DNA of 42,963 nt from Deltaproteobacteria bacterium (GCA_017996625.1 JAGOGO010000011.1:1-42963); one strand, 5' to 3'; shown: positions 9,105 to 17,204, counted from the stretch's first letter. Notes: generated by a model from the letters alone, not told the origin. Translations and numbers: made by a program.

Positions 9105-9129
9105 ACAACGTCTCCTTCAGGTGAATTCG

Positions 9130-9606
9130 TTACGCCTCTTTGATACATACTTCCACTGCGACAGCATGGGGACCATAGTGGAAATCAAGGCGCTCGTGTC
9201 GTGCCCAGTTTCTGCACTCGATGTGAAAACTCGTTCCGCAGGTTATGTTCGGTATGGAAAGATCACACCGCAGCCCGGCATCGCACAGCCGTGACTTGAG
9301 GTTCCCGCCAATCATGTTACTCATTTCCCCGATCACATCGTTGACATCCTCCTCTCCTTGCACCTCTTCCTCTTCCATACCCAGCATCACCGCTGTCATA
9401 ACGCGGGCAAATGCTTCGTTCATGTGAATACTGATATTTCCCAGAACCTTCCCGGCAAAACTCACCGACCCGACGACTCTCGTGCCGTCAAAGCCGTCAG
9501 GAGAACCGTCACCAGCTGGAACCACTTCCATGGACAGCATGGTTTTAAACACTTCGTGAACTGCATTTGTAGTAAACGCTTTAATATCCAGGGCATCAAG
9601 ATTCAT
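9130..9606 (-). CDS. cheX: CheX-like CheY-P phosphatase
   Basis: Predicted to dephosphorylate CheY-type receivers. The 158-residue protein carries the CheC/CheX/FliY helix GEMSNMIGGNLKS, whose Glu and Asn form the phosphatase active site. The start at 9606 follows a GAGGAA site; a longer frame starting at 9633 lacks one. It sits between the GAF histidine kinase and the receiver-STAS gene and has its own sigma-28 promoter in the 168-base gap upstream. This is one of two CheX-like genes in the window (the other ends at 40543). Confidence 0.87.
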   Translation of the reverse strand: MNLDALDIKAFTTNAVHEVFKTMLSMEVVPAGDGSPDGFDGTRVVGSVSFAGKVLGNISIHMNEAFARVMTAVMLGMEEEEVQGEEDVNDVIGEMSNMIGGNLKSRLCDAGLRCDLSIPNITCGTSFHIECRNWARHERLDFHYGPHAVAVEVCIKEA

Positions 9607-9652
9607 AATAACGTTCCTCACTGAAATTGGCACAACGTTTGTCCTACATGCT

Positions 9653-9679
9653 TAATCGTCCAACACCGACAAAACTTTA
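9653..9679 (-). promoter_or_regulatory. sigma-28 (FliA) promoter for the cheX operon
   Basis: Minus strand: TAAAGTTT, then exactly 11 bases, then GACGATTA. The consensus is TAAAGTTT-N11-GCCGATAA, so the -35 is perfect and the -10 matches 6 of 8. It ends about 45 bases before the cheX start. Confidence 0.72.
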
Positions 9680-9774
9680 GCTGCTTCTGCGTATGTTTTT
9701 CAATCCGCCCAACTTCTGATGTCAGGCCGGGGAAAGGCTTCGTTCGGGTATTATGGTGGATGTCGTCTCATCGT

Positions 9775-11097
9775 TCACTCCTCAGGTTCTACCGAACCAG
9801 GAAGATATACCCTTACGGTAGTTCCTTGATTGACGGTACTGTTAATATCGATTTTCCCTCCATGTTCCTGGATGATACCGTAGCTCAACGACAATCCAAG
9901 ACCACTGCGACCGCCATCCGATCGCGTCGTAAAAAAAGGATCAAAAACCTTCCGCAGATGCTCTTCAGGTATTCCGCACCCGGTGTCGCTTACCGTCACT
10001 GCGATCCAATCTCTCGATGCCTGGCCAGTGGGATCACCCACAATGGTTGCGTCCACCGTAAGAGTGCCTCCATGGGGCATGCTGTCCCAGGCATTGTGAA
10101 ACAGGTTGAAGAAAACATGTGATAGTCGTTCTTCGTCGCCGGTAATGTCGGGCAGCACGTGATCCAGCTTTTTGACCACGCGAATGTTGTCGAAACGAAT
10201 CTCGTATTCCACCAGCGCAAACACTTTTTCAATGACTTCACACACATTCAGGTTTCGCCGGCTCTGTTTCGGCAGTCGGGAAAATTCCAGCAGCCCGGTA
10301 ACAACTCTGGCAATCCGGTCACACTGCCCTTTCATAATGCTGAGAAAACGTGCAAGCCGCTCTGAGAGCGTATCATCCCGGAGGAGGAGCTGAACGTAGC
10401 CGGAGATGATATTCAAAGGATTCAGAATTTCATGGGATACACCTGCAGTAAGCCGACCAATCGATGCCAGTTTCTCGGCCTGCAGAATCTGCACCTGAGC
10501 CTTTTGCAGAGAGTCATGCTGAGTGCGGAGCCGATCGTACAGCATTGTGTTTTCGATCACCAGCGAGCACTGCCGGGAGAGCATCGTCAAGAGCCTGAGA
10601 TTTTCCTGTGTGATCGAACTTTCTTCAATAGGAGAGAGAATGACCGCCATCCCGTATGTTTTTCGAACAGTACAAAGCGGAAGCATGATAATCGTCTTCT
10701 GGTCTTTAAACACCAACGACGGAACGACAGCTGGCTTCCGGCGCTGGACAACCCAGGAGAACATCCCGCATTCAATCTGATAGGCAACTTCCTCCTGGCA
10801 GAAAGCCGCTTGGTCTTCAGGCGCAGCGTGCTTAAGGATGAACTCACGCGTCACGTCATCAACAAGAAACAGAGAACATACTTCGACATGAATAAGCCGG
10901 CGCATATAGCCAAGAAACACATCCCAGATACGATCAATGTTTCCGGACGGAATATCGATTTTATCCTGAAAGCGAGTCAGGTCCTCCATCGTGTCGCTCA
11001 ACTCAAGCACTGCGGAATTGCCCTTCTGCAGCGCAGCGACTTGAGCCTCGCAACGCCTGAGAGCCTTTTCAAGTTCCGGTTTGGTGAGTGACGACAT
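9775..11097 (-). CDS. GAF-domain sensor histidine kinase
   Basis: 440 residues with no membrane segment. An N-terminal coiled coil (about 5-40) leads to a GAF-like sensor domain (about 60-190). The dimerisation/phospho-acceptor helix has the H-box GVSHEILNPLNII, and the ATPase domain has the N-box HNAWDSMP, G1 DTGCGIPEE, FDPFFTT and GLGLSLSYG. All catalytic motifs are intact. It lies 17 bases after the HDOD gene in a cluster with two receiver proteins, which are its likely partners. The signal it senses cannot be read from the sequence. Confidence 0.93.
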   Translation of the reverse strand: MSSLTKPELEKALRRCEAQVAALQKGNSAVLELSDTMEDLTRFQDKIDIPSGNIDRIWDVFLGYMRRLIHVEVCSLFLVDDVTREFILKHAAPEDQAAFCQEEVAYQIECGMFSWVVQRRKPAVVPSLVFKDQKTIIMLPLCTVRKTYGMAVILSPIEESSITQENLRLLTMLSRQCSLVIENTMLYDRLRTQHDSLQKAQVQILQAEKLASIGRLTAGVSHEILNPLNIISGYVQLLLRDDTLSERLARFLSIMKGQCDRIARVVTGLLEFSRLPKQSRRNLNVCEVIEKVFALVEYEIRFDNIRVVKKLDHVLPDITGDEERLSHVFFNLFHNAWDSMPHGGTLTVDATIVGDPTGQASRDWIAVTVSDTGCGIPEEHLRKVFDPFFTTRSDGGRSGLGLSLSYGIIQEHGGKIDINSTVNQGTTVRVYLPGSVEPEE

Positions 11098-11114
11098 TAC
11101 TGCCTGCGGTTTGG

Positions 11115-11969
11115 TTAGAGATGCATGGCAAAGGAGTGAATGTCTCTAAATTCCTTATCAATCGTGTCCATAATCGGATCGAGCGCATTCACATCAAGGC
11201 CAAGAACACGAAACGAGTCTTCATGCAGCCGGGGAATCTTGTTGTCTCCTCCGGAACCGAGATCCAGTGCCCGACAGAGAATATCCGCCAGATGAACAAT
11301 ATAGGTTTCCCGTTGAAAGCGATCAGCGGTATGCGGAAGATGATGGCAGGCGATTGCCTCCACGTGTTTCGGGTGCAGGTTCCACTGTTCCGCGAGGAGC
11401 TTCCCTACATCAGCGTGGCTATACCCCAGCAGTTCTTCCTCTGCTTTTACGACGAGAAGACCTCGCTGCGCCACTGCAGCTTCAACGATCGAAAAATCCT
11501 TGCTGGCGTAAACCATTTCAACGATCTTCCCGATATCGTGCAAGAGCCCTGAAACAAAGAGCTCTTCCACTTTTTCATACCCGATGTACTGTCCGATCAC
11601 TTTTGCACTCACTGCACACCCCAGCGAATGGTCCCACAGTGCTTCAGGATGCACACCATTTTTTCGTCGTGCAGTTGAAAACAGATCGAACAACGAAGTG
11701 GTCAGCAGCAGATTCCGTATTTCGTCGAACCCAAGCAACACAATCGCACCGGTAACAGTGGTTATCCGCTGCGGAAAGCCATAGAACGATGAATTTACCA
11801 GCCGGAGCAGCCGGGCAGTAAGCACCTGGTCATCAGTGATGACCCGGCTCAGTTCGCGCGCTGATGACCGGGGATTGTTGACCAGCTCTGTGATCATAAG
11901 CACTGTCCGCGGCAGTGTGGGGAGATCGTCGATCCGTTTGATGATCTGAGAGAGTCGTGCAATGGTCAT
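11115..11969 (-). CDS. HDOD-domain protein
   Basis: 284 residues, made of one HDOD (HD-related output) domain spanning most of the chain. Landmarks are IDDLPTLP at the start, LLRLVNSSFYGFP, and LLHDIGK near residue 145. Unlike many HDOD proteins it keeps a histidine/HD/histidine series (WDHSLG, LHDIGK, YSHADVG, ACHH), so residual metal-dependent phosphohydrolase activity cannot be excluded. It lies 3 bases after the preceding small gene. HDOD proteins usually serve as regulatory adaptors in motility or c-di-GMP pathways. A paralog of almost the same length is encoded at 41583. Confidence 0.9.
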   Translation of the reverse strand: MTIARLSQIIKRIDDLPTLPRTVLMITELVNNPRSSARELSRVITDDQVLTARLLRLVNSSFYGFPQRITTVTGAIVLLGFDEIRNLLLTTSLFDLFSTARRKNGVHPEALWDHSLGCAVSAKVIGQYIGYEKVEELFVSGLLHDIGKIVEMVYASKDFSIVEAAVAQRGLLVVKAEEELLGYSHADVGKLLAEQWNLHPKHVEAIACHHLPHTADRFQRETYIVHLADILCRALDLGSGGDNKIPRLHEDSFRVLGLDVNALDPIMDTIDKEFRDIHSFAMHL

Positions 11970-11972
11970 GGC

Positions 11973-12308
11973 TTAGTCTGATGATAAACGACGCTTCTGG
12001 AGCAACCGCCCGGCCGCACGCATGATTTCAGCCATCAACGGATCGTCGAGAACGTCGCGGAATTTTTCACGCAGCGCAGCGCTGCTGCTGTCTTCTTCAG
12101 TTTCGGCCGCAGCTTCTGAATCGTCCACTGCGGGCTGAGTGACATCTTCGACTACCCAGACATCGCGGACGCCCCACGACTTCAGAGTGCTTATGTGTTT
12201 CTCGGTAAGAGTGATTCCTTCAGCAAAAAGAATCGTGTTGTGATGATCCCGCACCGGCAGTCCCAATACCATACCACTGCGCAGGGAACTGATGTCTCTG
12301 TTTTTCAT
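11973..12308 (-). CDS. small protein with DUF3391-like N-terminus, unknown function
   Basis: About 111 residues. The N-terminal half (ISSLRSGMVLGLPVRD ... ITLTEKHISTLKSWGVRDVWV) resembles the small beta domain that precedes HD-GYP domains. Here it stands alone and is followed by an acidic linker and a short helical tail. The start at 12308 shares an ATGA overlap with the stop of the response-regulator gene, indicating translational coupling. Its place between a receiver and an HDOD protein suggests an accessory regulator. No enzymatic motif is seen. Confidence 0.75.
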   Translation of the reverse strand: MKNRDISSLRSGMVLGLPVRDHHNTILFAEGITLTEKHISTLKSWGVRDVWVVEDVTQPAVDDSEAAAETEEDSSSAALREKFRDVLDDPLMAEIMRAAGRLLQKRRLSSD

Positions 12309-12712
12309 CCGGCATTCTCGCAGCATGACTTATGTCGTTCATGCAGCAACGTTTCAAGGCTTTGCAGCTCGAATGGTTTCACCAGGAAATCATCTGCGCC
12401 CATTTGCAGCATATCACTGACGGTAACACTGTCGCCGAAGGCGGAGAGGACGATCACGCCGGTGGTGCTGTCGATTTCCTTAATCCTTCGCAAAAGCTCC
12501 CGCCCGTTCATTCCCGGCATTTTAATGTCCATCAGCACAGTGCTGTATCGTTCCTCAGAGAGTTTTGTGAGTGCTTCACTGCCGCTCGTGGCCGTATCCA
12601 CGTGATATCCGAGCCGTGACAGGAATTCATCCAGAAGATCACAAATAAAAATCTCATCGTCCACAACAAGTACATGTATATCTTCTGATTGAACTACGTT
12701 CATGAGTGCCAT
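12305..12712 (-). CDS. single-domain response regulator
   Basis: 135 residues of CheY-like receiver. It has the acidic pair VVDDE, the phospho-acceptor in TVLMDIKMPGMNG, the conserved V-L-S-A segment and the switch lysine in FLVKPF, and no output domain. The start is placed at 12712 (MALMNVV) after an AAAGGA site; an open frame to 12865 exists but is not family-like. It heads the minus-strand cluster and is probably phosphorylated by the GAF kinase three genes downstream. Confidence 0.9.
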   Translation of the reverse strand: MALMNVVQSEDIHVLVVDDEIFICDLLDEFLSRLGYHVDTATSGSEALTKLSEERYSTVLMDIKMPGMNGRELLRRIKEIDSTTGVIVLSAFGDSVTVSDMLQMGADDFLVKPFELQSLETLLHERHKSCCENAG

Positions 12713-12803
12713 GGGAATGATTCCTTTCTCCTGGATCAAAGACTTCATCTGGCGCACGTTTCTTTGCCATCCGCTATCCGCGCATAAAATGGTACCATTC
12801 CCT

Positions 12804-12831
12804 ATATCGTACCCGCTTCTCCTAAACTTAA
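12804..12831 (-). promoter_or_regulatory. candidate sigma-28-like promoter for the signalling cluster
   Basis: Minus strand: TTAAGTTT, 12 bases, TACGATAT. Seven of 8 match in the -35, but only 5 of 8 in the -10, and the spacer is one base longer than ideal. It lies about 90 bases before the response-regulator start. Confidence 0.35.
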
Positions 12832-12919
12832 ATACTTTATTACCGTACCAGTCTCCGGCTCGCATTACTCGTGGCCATCATACGTAGTGAAAGAATGATA
12901 CGTGCTACTCACAGGCACT

Positions 12920-12960
12920 GTCATCCTGAGTCCCGCGTGCAGCGGAACGAAGGATCTCAG
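12920..12960. repeat. intergenic repeat of the GTCATCCTGAG...AAGGATCTCAG type
   Basis: An imperfect inverted repeat: GTCATCCTGAG at one end, AAGGATCTCAG at the other, with GCGTGCAGC in between. It belongs to a class of short dispersed elements common in intergenic DNA of environmental bacteria. The 12713-13147 interval otherwise shows only a 7-bp inverted repeat at 13082-13106 (ACGATAC / GTATCGT) and no supportable gene. Confidence 0.55.
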
Positions 12961-13147
12961 CTCTATACACCTCATCACATAGATCCAGGTTCAGATGCCT
13001 TGATCAACAACATGATTCAGTGCGGTTGTCGGTTCTCTGCGACCGGTACCGGCAGTGCATTTAAGGTTTATTATTAAAGAGACGATACCATCAACAGCAG
13101 TATCGTTACAGCTATGGCTATGTCGCCGCAGAGTTTCCCGCCGGCAC

Positions 13148-13174
13148 TAAAGTTCCCCAAAATTCTGCCGATCA
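13148..13174 (+). promoter_or_regulatory. sigma-28 promoter P1 of flagellin
   Basis: TAAAGTTC, exactly 11 bases, GCCGATCA: 7 of 8 in each element of the FliA consensus at ideal spacing. It lies about 230 bases before the flagellin start. Confidence 0.82.
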
Positions 13175-13204
13175 TAGCAGATGAAAGGAATATGCGGTAT
13201 CGGC

Positions 13205-13231
13205 TAAAGTTTTCCCAGGAGCTGCCGATAT
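13205..13231 (+). promoter_or_regulatory. sigma-28 promoter P2 of flagellin
   Basis: TAAAGTTT, exactly 11 bases, GCCGATAT: a perfect -35 and 7 of 8 in the -10. It lies 57 bases downstream of P1, about five and a half helical turns. It leaves a long leader of about 170 bases. Confidence 0.88.
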
Positions 13232-13315
13232 CTGGTATCAGCGAATACAACCATGATCATGCGCAGCCGTTTATACGGCGCTCAGTAAACCAAGAAAGGA
13301 GAAAACAGACTAATC

Positions 13316-13389
13316 GAAAGGAGGTGACCCGGGTAACGCAGCAACGCATGGCACCCATAACAACAGTGAGTTCAATCAACAATTTTTAG
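13316..13389 (+). promoter_or_regulatory. strong non-start ribosome site and leader frame in flagellin 5' UTR
   Basis: GAAAGGAGGTGACC is almost the exact complement of a 16S rRNA 3' end, yet no normally spaced start follows it. A 21-codon frame runs from the embedded GTG to a TAG at 13387, just before the true flagellin ribosome site (GGAGG, 8 bases before ATG 13406). It could be a translated leader or a ribosome standby site; it could also be chance. Confidence 0.35.
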
Positions 13390-13405
13390 TATGGAGGATT
13401 AAACC

Positions 13406-14758
13406 ATGGCTCTTATAATTAACCACAATATGATGTCTTACAATGCCGCCAGGAACCTGGCCACGACGTTCAACAGGTTGGCGACGTCGACCCAGCGGCT
13501 CTCCTCAGGCCTTCGCATCAATTCGGCAGCGGACGACGCGGCCGGCCTCGCTGTGCGTGAGTTGCAGCGTGCCGACATCGCGGTATTAAATCAAGGCATT
13601 CGAAATGCCGGCGACGCCATTTCCATGATCCAGACGGCTGAAGGTGGCTTGCAGGTTATCGATGAAAAACTCATTCGAATGAAAGAGCTGGCCGAACAGG
13701 CTGCCACCGGCACCTATACTGATGCCCAGCGCCAGATCATGCAGGATGAATACAATGCTATGGCCAATGAAATCACCCGAATTGCCAATGCCACCGATTT
13801 CAACGGCCAGAAATTGCTCGACGGTTCCATGTCCGGTACAGGAATGAAGATTCATTTCGGACCCGGCAATGATTCCTCTGAAGATTACTATTATGTCTCC
13901 ATCGGAATGATCACTGCCGAGGCTTTGGGAGTCGCCGTCGGTAATGCCAGCCAGGCGGCAGTCAGTTCTTTTGCCTCCCTCGGTTCTCAGGCAGCGGTTT
14001 CTTCACAGGCTGCGGTTGGCACCCAGGCTGCAATTGCATCCCGTGCCTCTGCTTCCGGCGCTTCCTATGCTTCGAGTGCATCCCAGGCTTCAGTGGCTTC
14101 TCAGGCTGCGGTAGACTCTCAGGCTTCGGTAGCATCCCGGGCCTCCATGGCCGCTCAGATTTCCATTGCCTCTCAGGCCTCCCAGGCCTCTCAGGTCGGC
14201 ATCGCTTCCCAGGCTTCGGTCGCCAGCCAGGCCTCGATGGCTTCGCGGGCATCTCTGGCTTCTCAGGCCTCAGTAGCATCGCAGGGGTCGGTTGCTTCCC
14301 AGGCTTCACTCGCTAGCCGGGCTATACGTGCTTCTAATGCTACTGGCACCACCATGGCCAGCCAGGCCGCGGTTACCGCCCAGGCAGCAGTCGCTACCCA
14401 GGCCGCAGTTGCCTCACGAGCGTCACTCGGTTCGCAGGCCGCAGCGACTACATGGGGTGTTACGCTGAACACCCAGCATGGCGCCCAGCAGACGCTGACC
14501 GTAATTGATGCTGCCATCAATGCCAAAGACCGGGCCCGCGCTTCTCTCGGTGCGGTGCAGAACCGGCTCGAAAACACCATCACCAACCTGACCATTCAGG
14601 CGGAGATGACCCAGGCAGCGGAAAGCCGGATCTCGGACGTCGATGTTGCGGAGGAGATGACTGAATTCACCCGCAACAACATCATGGCCCAGGCTGCAAC
14701 CGCCATGCTGGCACAAGCCAACAACATCACCCAGCTGGCGCTCAAGCTCCTTGGGTAA
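13406..14758 (+). CDS. fliC: flagellin with hexapeptide-repeat variable domain
   Basis: Main filament subunit, secreted by the flagellar export system. Residues 1-175 form a normal D0/D1 half (LRINSAADDAAGLAV; IRNAGDAISMIQTAEGGL), and residues 355-450 form the matching C-terminal half (MTEFTRNNIMAQAATAMLAQ). Between them, residues 177-348 are almost entirely hexads of the form [V/I/L/M]-A-S-[Q/R]-A-[S/A], including 14 in an unbroken row (about 230-313). This replaces the usual D2/D3 domains and supplies some 50 serines. Two sigma-28 promoters lie upstream and a rho-independent terminator downstream, so it is monocistronic. The divergent glycan genes next door are its likely modifiers. Confidence 0.96.
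   Translation: MALIINHNMMSYNAARNLATTFNRLATSTQRLSSGLRINSAADDAAGLAVRELQRADIAVLNQGIRNAGDAISMIQTAEGGLQVIDEKLIRMKELAEQAATGTYTDAQRQIMQDEYNAMANEITRIANATDFNGQKLLDGSMSGTGMKIHFGPGNDSSEDYYYVSIGMITAEALGVAVGNASQAAVSSFASLGSQAAVSSQAAVGTQAAIASRASASGASYASSASQASVASQAAVDSQASVASRASMAAQISIASQASQASQVGIASQASVASQASMASRASLASQASVASQGSVASQASLASRAIRASNATGTTMASQAAVTAQAAVATQAAVASRASLGSQAAATTWGVTLNTQHGAQQTLTVIDAAINAKDRARASLGAVQNRLENTITNLTIQAEMTQAAESRISDVDVAEEMTEFTRNNIMAQAATAMLAQANNITQLALKLLG
13934..14449 (+). repeat. coding hexapeptide (18-bp) repeat region of flagellin
   Basis: About 28 hexads with consensus V-A-S-Q-A-S. Position 1 is V, I, L or M in most units, position 2 is a small residue, and position 5 is nearly always Ala. 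At the DNA level the units are well diverged: serine is written TCT, TCC, TCA, TCG and AGC, and alanine likewise varies. The pattern is therefore maintained at the protein level and is not a fresh microsatellite. Confidence 0.92.
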
Positions 14759-14780
14759 TTCATACCAACCATACTAACCG

Positions 14781-14812
14781 AAAAGGGGAAGCAGCAATGC
14801 TTCCCCTTTTTT
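14781..14812 (+). terminator. rho-independent terminator after flagellin
   Basis: Perfect 13-bp arms (AAAAGGGGAAGCA / TGCTTCCCCTTTT) around a GCAA loop, followed by further T residues, 22 bases after the flagellin stop. Confidence 0.92.
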
Positions 14813-14896
14813 ATGCCTGCAGGAGGCTGCTGTCATCCGCTGGAATAGCAGCCTGACTCGTAATTGAAACAATCCATTGGTAAGAGTCCTGGGGGA

Positions 14897-14930
14897 TTGG
14901 AATAGTGGAATGATGGAATACTGGAAAGCC
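14897..14930. repeat. 8-bp tandem repeat in flagellin downstream gap
   Basis: Four imperfect 8-bp units of the type TGGAATAG, TGGAATGA, TGGAATAC and TGGAAAGC. They lie in the 570-base gap between the flagellin terminator and the next gene. Apart from this and the palindrome at 15087, I see no gene or RNA in 14813-15385. Confidence 0.5.
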
Positions 14931-15086
14931 GGAAAACGGGGAAATTCGCTTGGTTCAGCTACAGCAGGGAAAATGGTCAAGAAATCATTAGCACTACAGT
15001 ATACATTCTAAGCTCTACGCACAACATTCTAAACAATACCTAAGTCTAAAACTTCACTGGCCTAAACAGACGCTGGAATGTCCGTC

Positions 15087-15106
15087 ATTCCCGCGGAGGC
15101 GGGAAT
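15087..15106. repeat. REP-like palindrome, copy 3
   Basis: The same 8-bp arms (ATTCCCGC / GCGGGAAT) as at 42-61 and 6987-7006, here with a GGAG loop. Confidence 0.75.
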
Positions 15107-15385
15107 CCGGATGTATAGCCTTGGAGCATTTGGACTCGGTATTTGTTTAGGGCTCAGATATTCGGATGTAGGATTTGTCTTAGCTGTTCTCCCACCTACC
15201 AAGAGGTTATCCAATATACCAACAGTCCATTTCCAATCCATCCTCCTATTTCAGAGGGATACCTGACCTTTCAGACAGACAGAGCACCAGGGGCTCTCTT
15301 AGGCAACCCTGATGCTCCGCGGTGATTAGTTTATGGGAAGAGTATGTATTTGGCGAAGAGTTGAATACCTGTGTATACTGCTGAA

Positions 15386-17161
15386 CTACTCTTCTATGGT
15401 CACCACTTCTGCCAGGCGCGGCAAGGATTCCGGCTTGGCGGCGATCATATTGAGCTGGAACATATCGAGTTCATCGCCCTTATGGAAGCGTTTGAGTGAT
15501 CTTGCCGGGTTGCTGTAGAGATAAGACTGGTATCCCATCTCTGCAAAGGCATCAGCCAAACCTACACCTGCTTCGGAAAATTCATAAAAGATGATCGGTG
15601 CCTTCTCCCCGATGATGTTGCGGGCTCCTTTGAGCATGTTGAACTCCGACCCTTCAACATCGATTTTGATGATATCAAAAGCATCAATGCCAAGACGCTC
15701 TGCGAGCGCATCCACCGTGGTAATTTCCACCGCTTCTGAATTTTCCTGGTTCAGGATCACCCGATTCATCTCCGGACCATTATTATCAATCGCCATATTA
15801 CCCCAGCCGCTCTGTTCGCCCACAGCGACATTCAGAGGAGCCACCATCGGAAATCCCGCCGCAGACTTACTCAGCAGCTCGAAGGTCGAGCGGGCCGGTT
15901 CGACCGCTACCACCCGTCCCTGACTCCCAACGCGCTGAGCAGCGCTGATCGTATACACACCGACGTTGGCTCCCAAATCGAGCACCCGGTCACCCGGACG
16001 CACCAAAGCGCGATACAGCACCATATCCTGTTCAAACCAATCGCCCTGTTCCAGGAGGCAATAGGTAGTGAGGTTTTCGATCTGTGGATACACAAAGAGC
16101 TTCGTTCCATCATAGGGCACCGCCAGTTCATCGCCGCACTGATGTTTCGTTACCGCCAGAAGTGCCGCCGACCGCTCATTGTTCATCAGACAGTGAGCAT
16201 GGTCAAGCAGATCAAGAAAAAACCGCACCGGAGGCCGATTGTTTTTTGCCGCATCGAGAATCTTTAACAAACCCAGCCTGATGAATGGTTCCGGATTTTC
16301 CGGATCATACACGCACCACCAGTTCAATGCTTCCTCATAATCGCCCACAACGCTTGCGAAGCTTCCGCAGTGCACTACCAGGGTAACGAGCATAGCCGCA
16401 AAGAGTGACTCCCGGTTGGGTGCCCTCCAGTACTTCAAGAGCCGCTCCGGGACATCTCCCGGAGTTCCTTCCTTGATCAGGCGAAACCCTTTGATGGCAT
16501 ACCATGCAGCACATTGTCGATAACCCAGCTGATACAGGCTTTGCACCATTATGCCTGTTTCGGCGACCGTATTCACATCAGCTGTGGGCAGAATGCGTTC
16601 TCCCGGTGCAGAACTCCTCAATGCGTTTTCTGCAGCGATCGGAAGGGATTCTTGGTGTTGAGATGGATCGGGAACAGACATCTTCTCCGTGCATTGCTTT
16701 TTTACTTGTGCCAGCGAGCCCCGATACCGGAGTTTCCCGAAAATATTGTTCGGCTCATTCTTAACTACGCTACTATAGGTATTCAGCGCCTTGGTGAAAT
16801 CCCCGATTTCGTAGTATCCATTCCCCAACCCGAGAAGAGCATTGCTGTGCTGCGGATCGAGCGCGAGCACTTTTTCATAGGTGCTGACCGACTGTCCATA
16901 ATCGCCTATATTGTCAGTCATCACCGCATAGTTGCAGAGCCACTGAATGTCATTCGGCACCAGTCGGAGCGATCTTTTCACCAGAGGAACCGCTGCCTGG
17001 AAATTCTTCCGGTCAAATTCGATCAGACCGAGCAGATGCAGAGCGCTCGGATGTTCCGGGGCCAGAGAAAGGACTTTCCTGTAGCCTGCTTCCGCATCGG
17101 CAATCTTGCCTTCACGGTGATCACCAAATGCTTTCTGAAAAAGCGCGTGCGCAGTATTCAT
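15386..17161 (-). CDS. TPR protein with C-terminal FkbM-type methyltransferase
   Basis: 591 residues. TPR repeats fill about 5-145 (for example the NALLGLGNGYYEIGDFTKAL unit). A helical middle region follows, then an S-adenosylmethionine methyltransferase at about 355-575. Its motif I is DRVLDLGANVGVYT, and the FkbM hallmark IIKIDVEGSEFNML is intact. FkbM enzymes O-methylate sugars or other hydroxyls, and TPRs often bring such enzymes to a protein target. Start chosen at ATG 17161; AGGAG lies 10 bases upstream, and a TTG three codons earlier sits too close to it. Last gene of the minus-strand glycan island, next to flagellin, which makes methylation of a flagellin glycan the best guess. Confidence 0.87.
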   Translation of the reverse strand: MNTAHALFQKAFGDHREGKIADAEAGYRKVLSLAPEHPSALHLLGLIEFDRKNFQAAVPLVKRSLRLVPNDIQWLCNYAVMTDNIGDYGQSVSTYEKVLALDPQHSNALLGLGNGYYEIGDFTKALNTYSSVVKNEPNNIFGKLRYRGSLAQVKKQCTEKMSVPDPSQHQESLPIAAENALRSSAPGERILPTADVNTVAETGIMVQSLYQLGYRQCAAWYAIKGFRLIKEGTPGDVPERLLKYWRAPNRESLFAAMLVTLVVHCGSFASVVGDYEEALNWWCVYDPENPEPFIRLGLLKILDAAKNNRPPVRFFLDLLDHAHCLMNNERSAALLAVTKHQCGDELAVPYDGTKLFVYPQIENLTTYCLLEQGDWFEQDMVLYRALVRPGDRVLDLGANVGVYTISAAQRVGSQGRVVAVEPARSTFELLSKSAAGFPMVAPLNVAVGEQSGWGNMAIDNNGPEMNRVILNQENSEAVEITTVDALAERLGIDAFDIIKIDVEGSEFNMLKGARNIIGEKAPIIFYEFSEAGVGLADAFAEMGYQSYLYSNPARSLKRFHKGDELDMFQLNMIAAKPESLPRLAEVVTIEE

Positions 17162-17204
17162 ATTCAGCAAGCTCCTTTTTAGTGCCGCACTGTCGTGATT
17201 GCTA

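Noticed and set aside
12871-13077. 68-codon frame between the response regulator and flagellin
   Set aside because: Contains the dispersed GTCATCCTGAG repeat and has no ribosome site or recognisable composition.
13114-13389. 91-codon frame upstream of flagellin
   Set aside because: Runs across both sigma-28 promoters and the leader; no coding signal except the short leader frame noted separately.
13962-14309. Pro/Lys/Arg-rich open frame antisense to the flagellin repeat
   Set aside because: It is the mirror of the Ala/Ser/Gln repeat codons; its own periodicity is imposed by the sense frame.
13934-14449. CRISPR-like array
   Set aside because: The periodic units are contiguous 18-bp codon sextets without spacers, in frame within flagellin.
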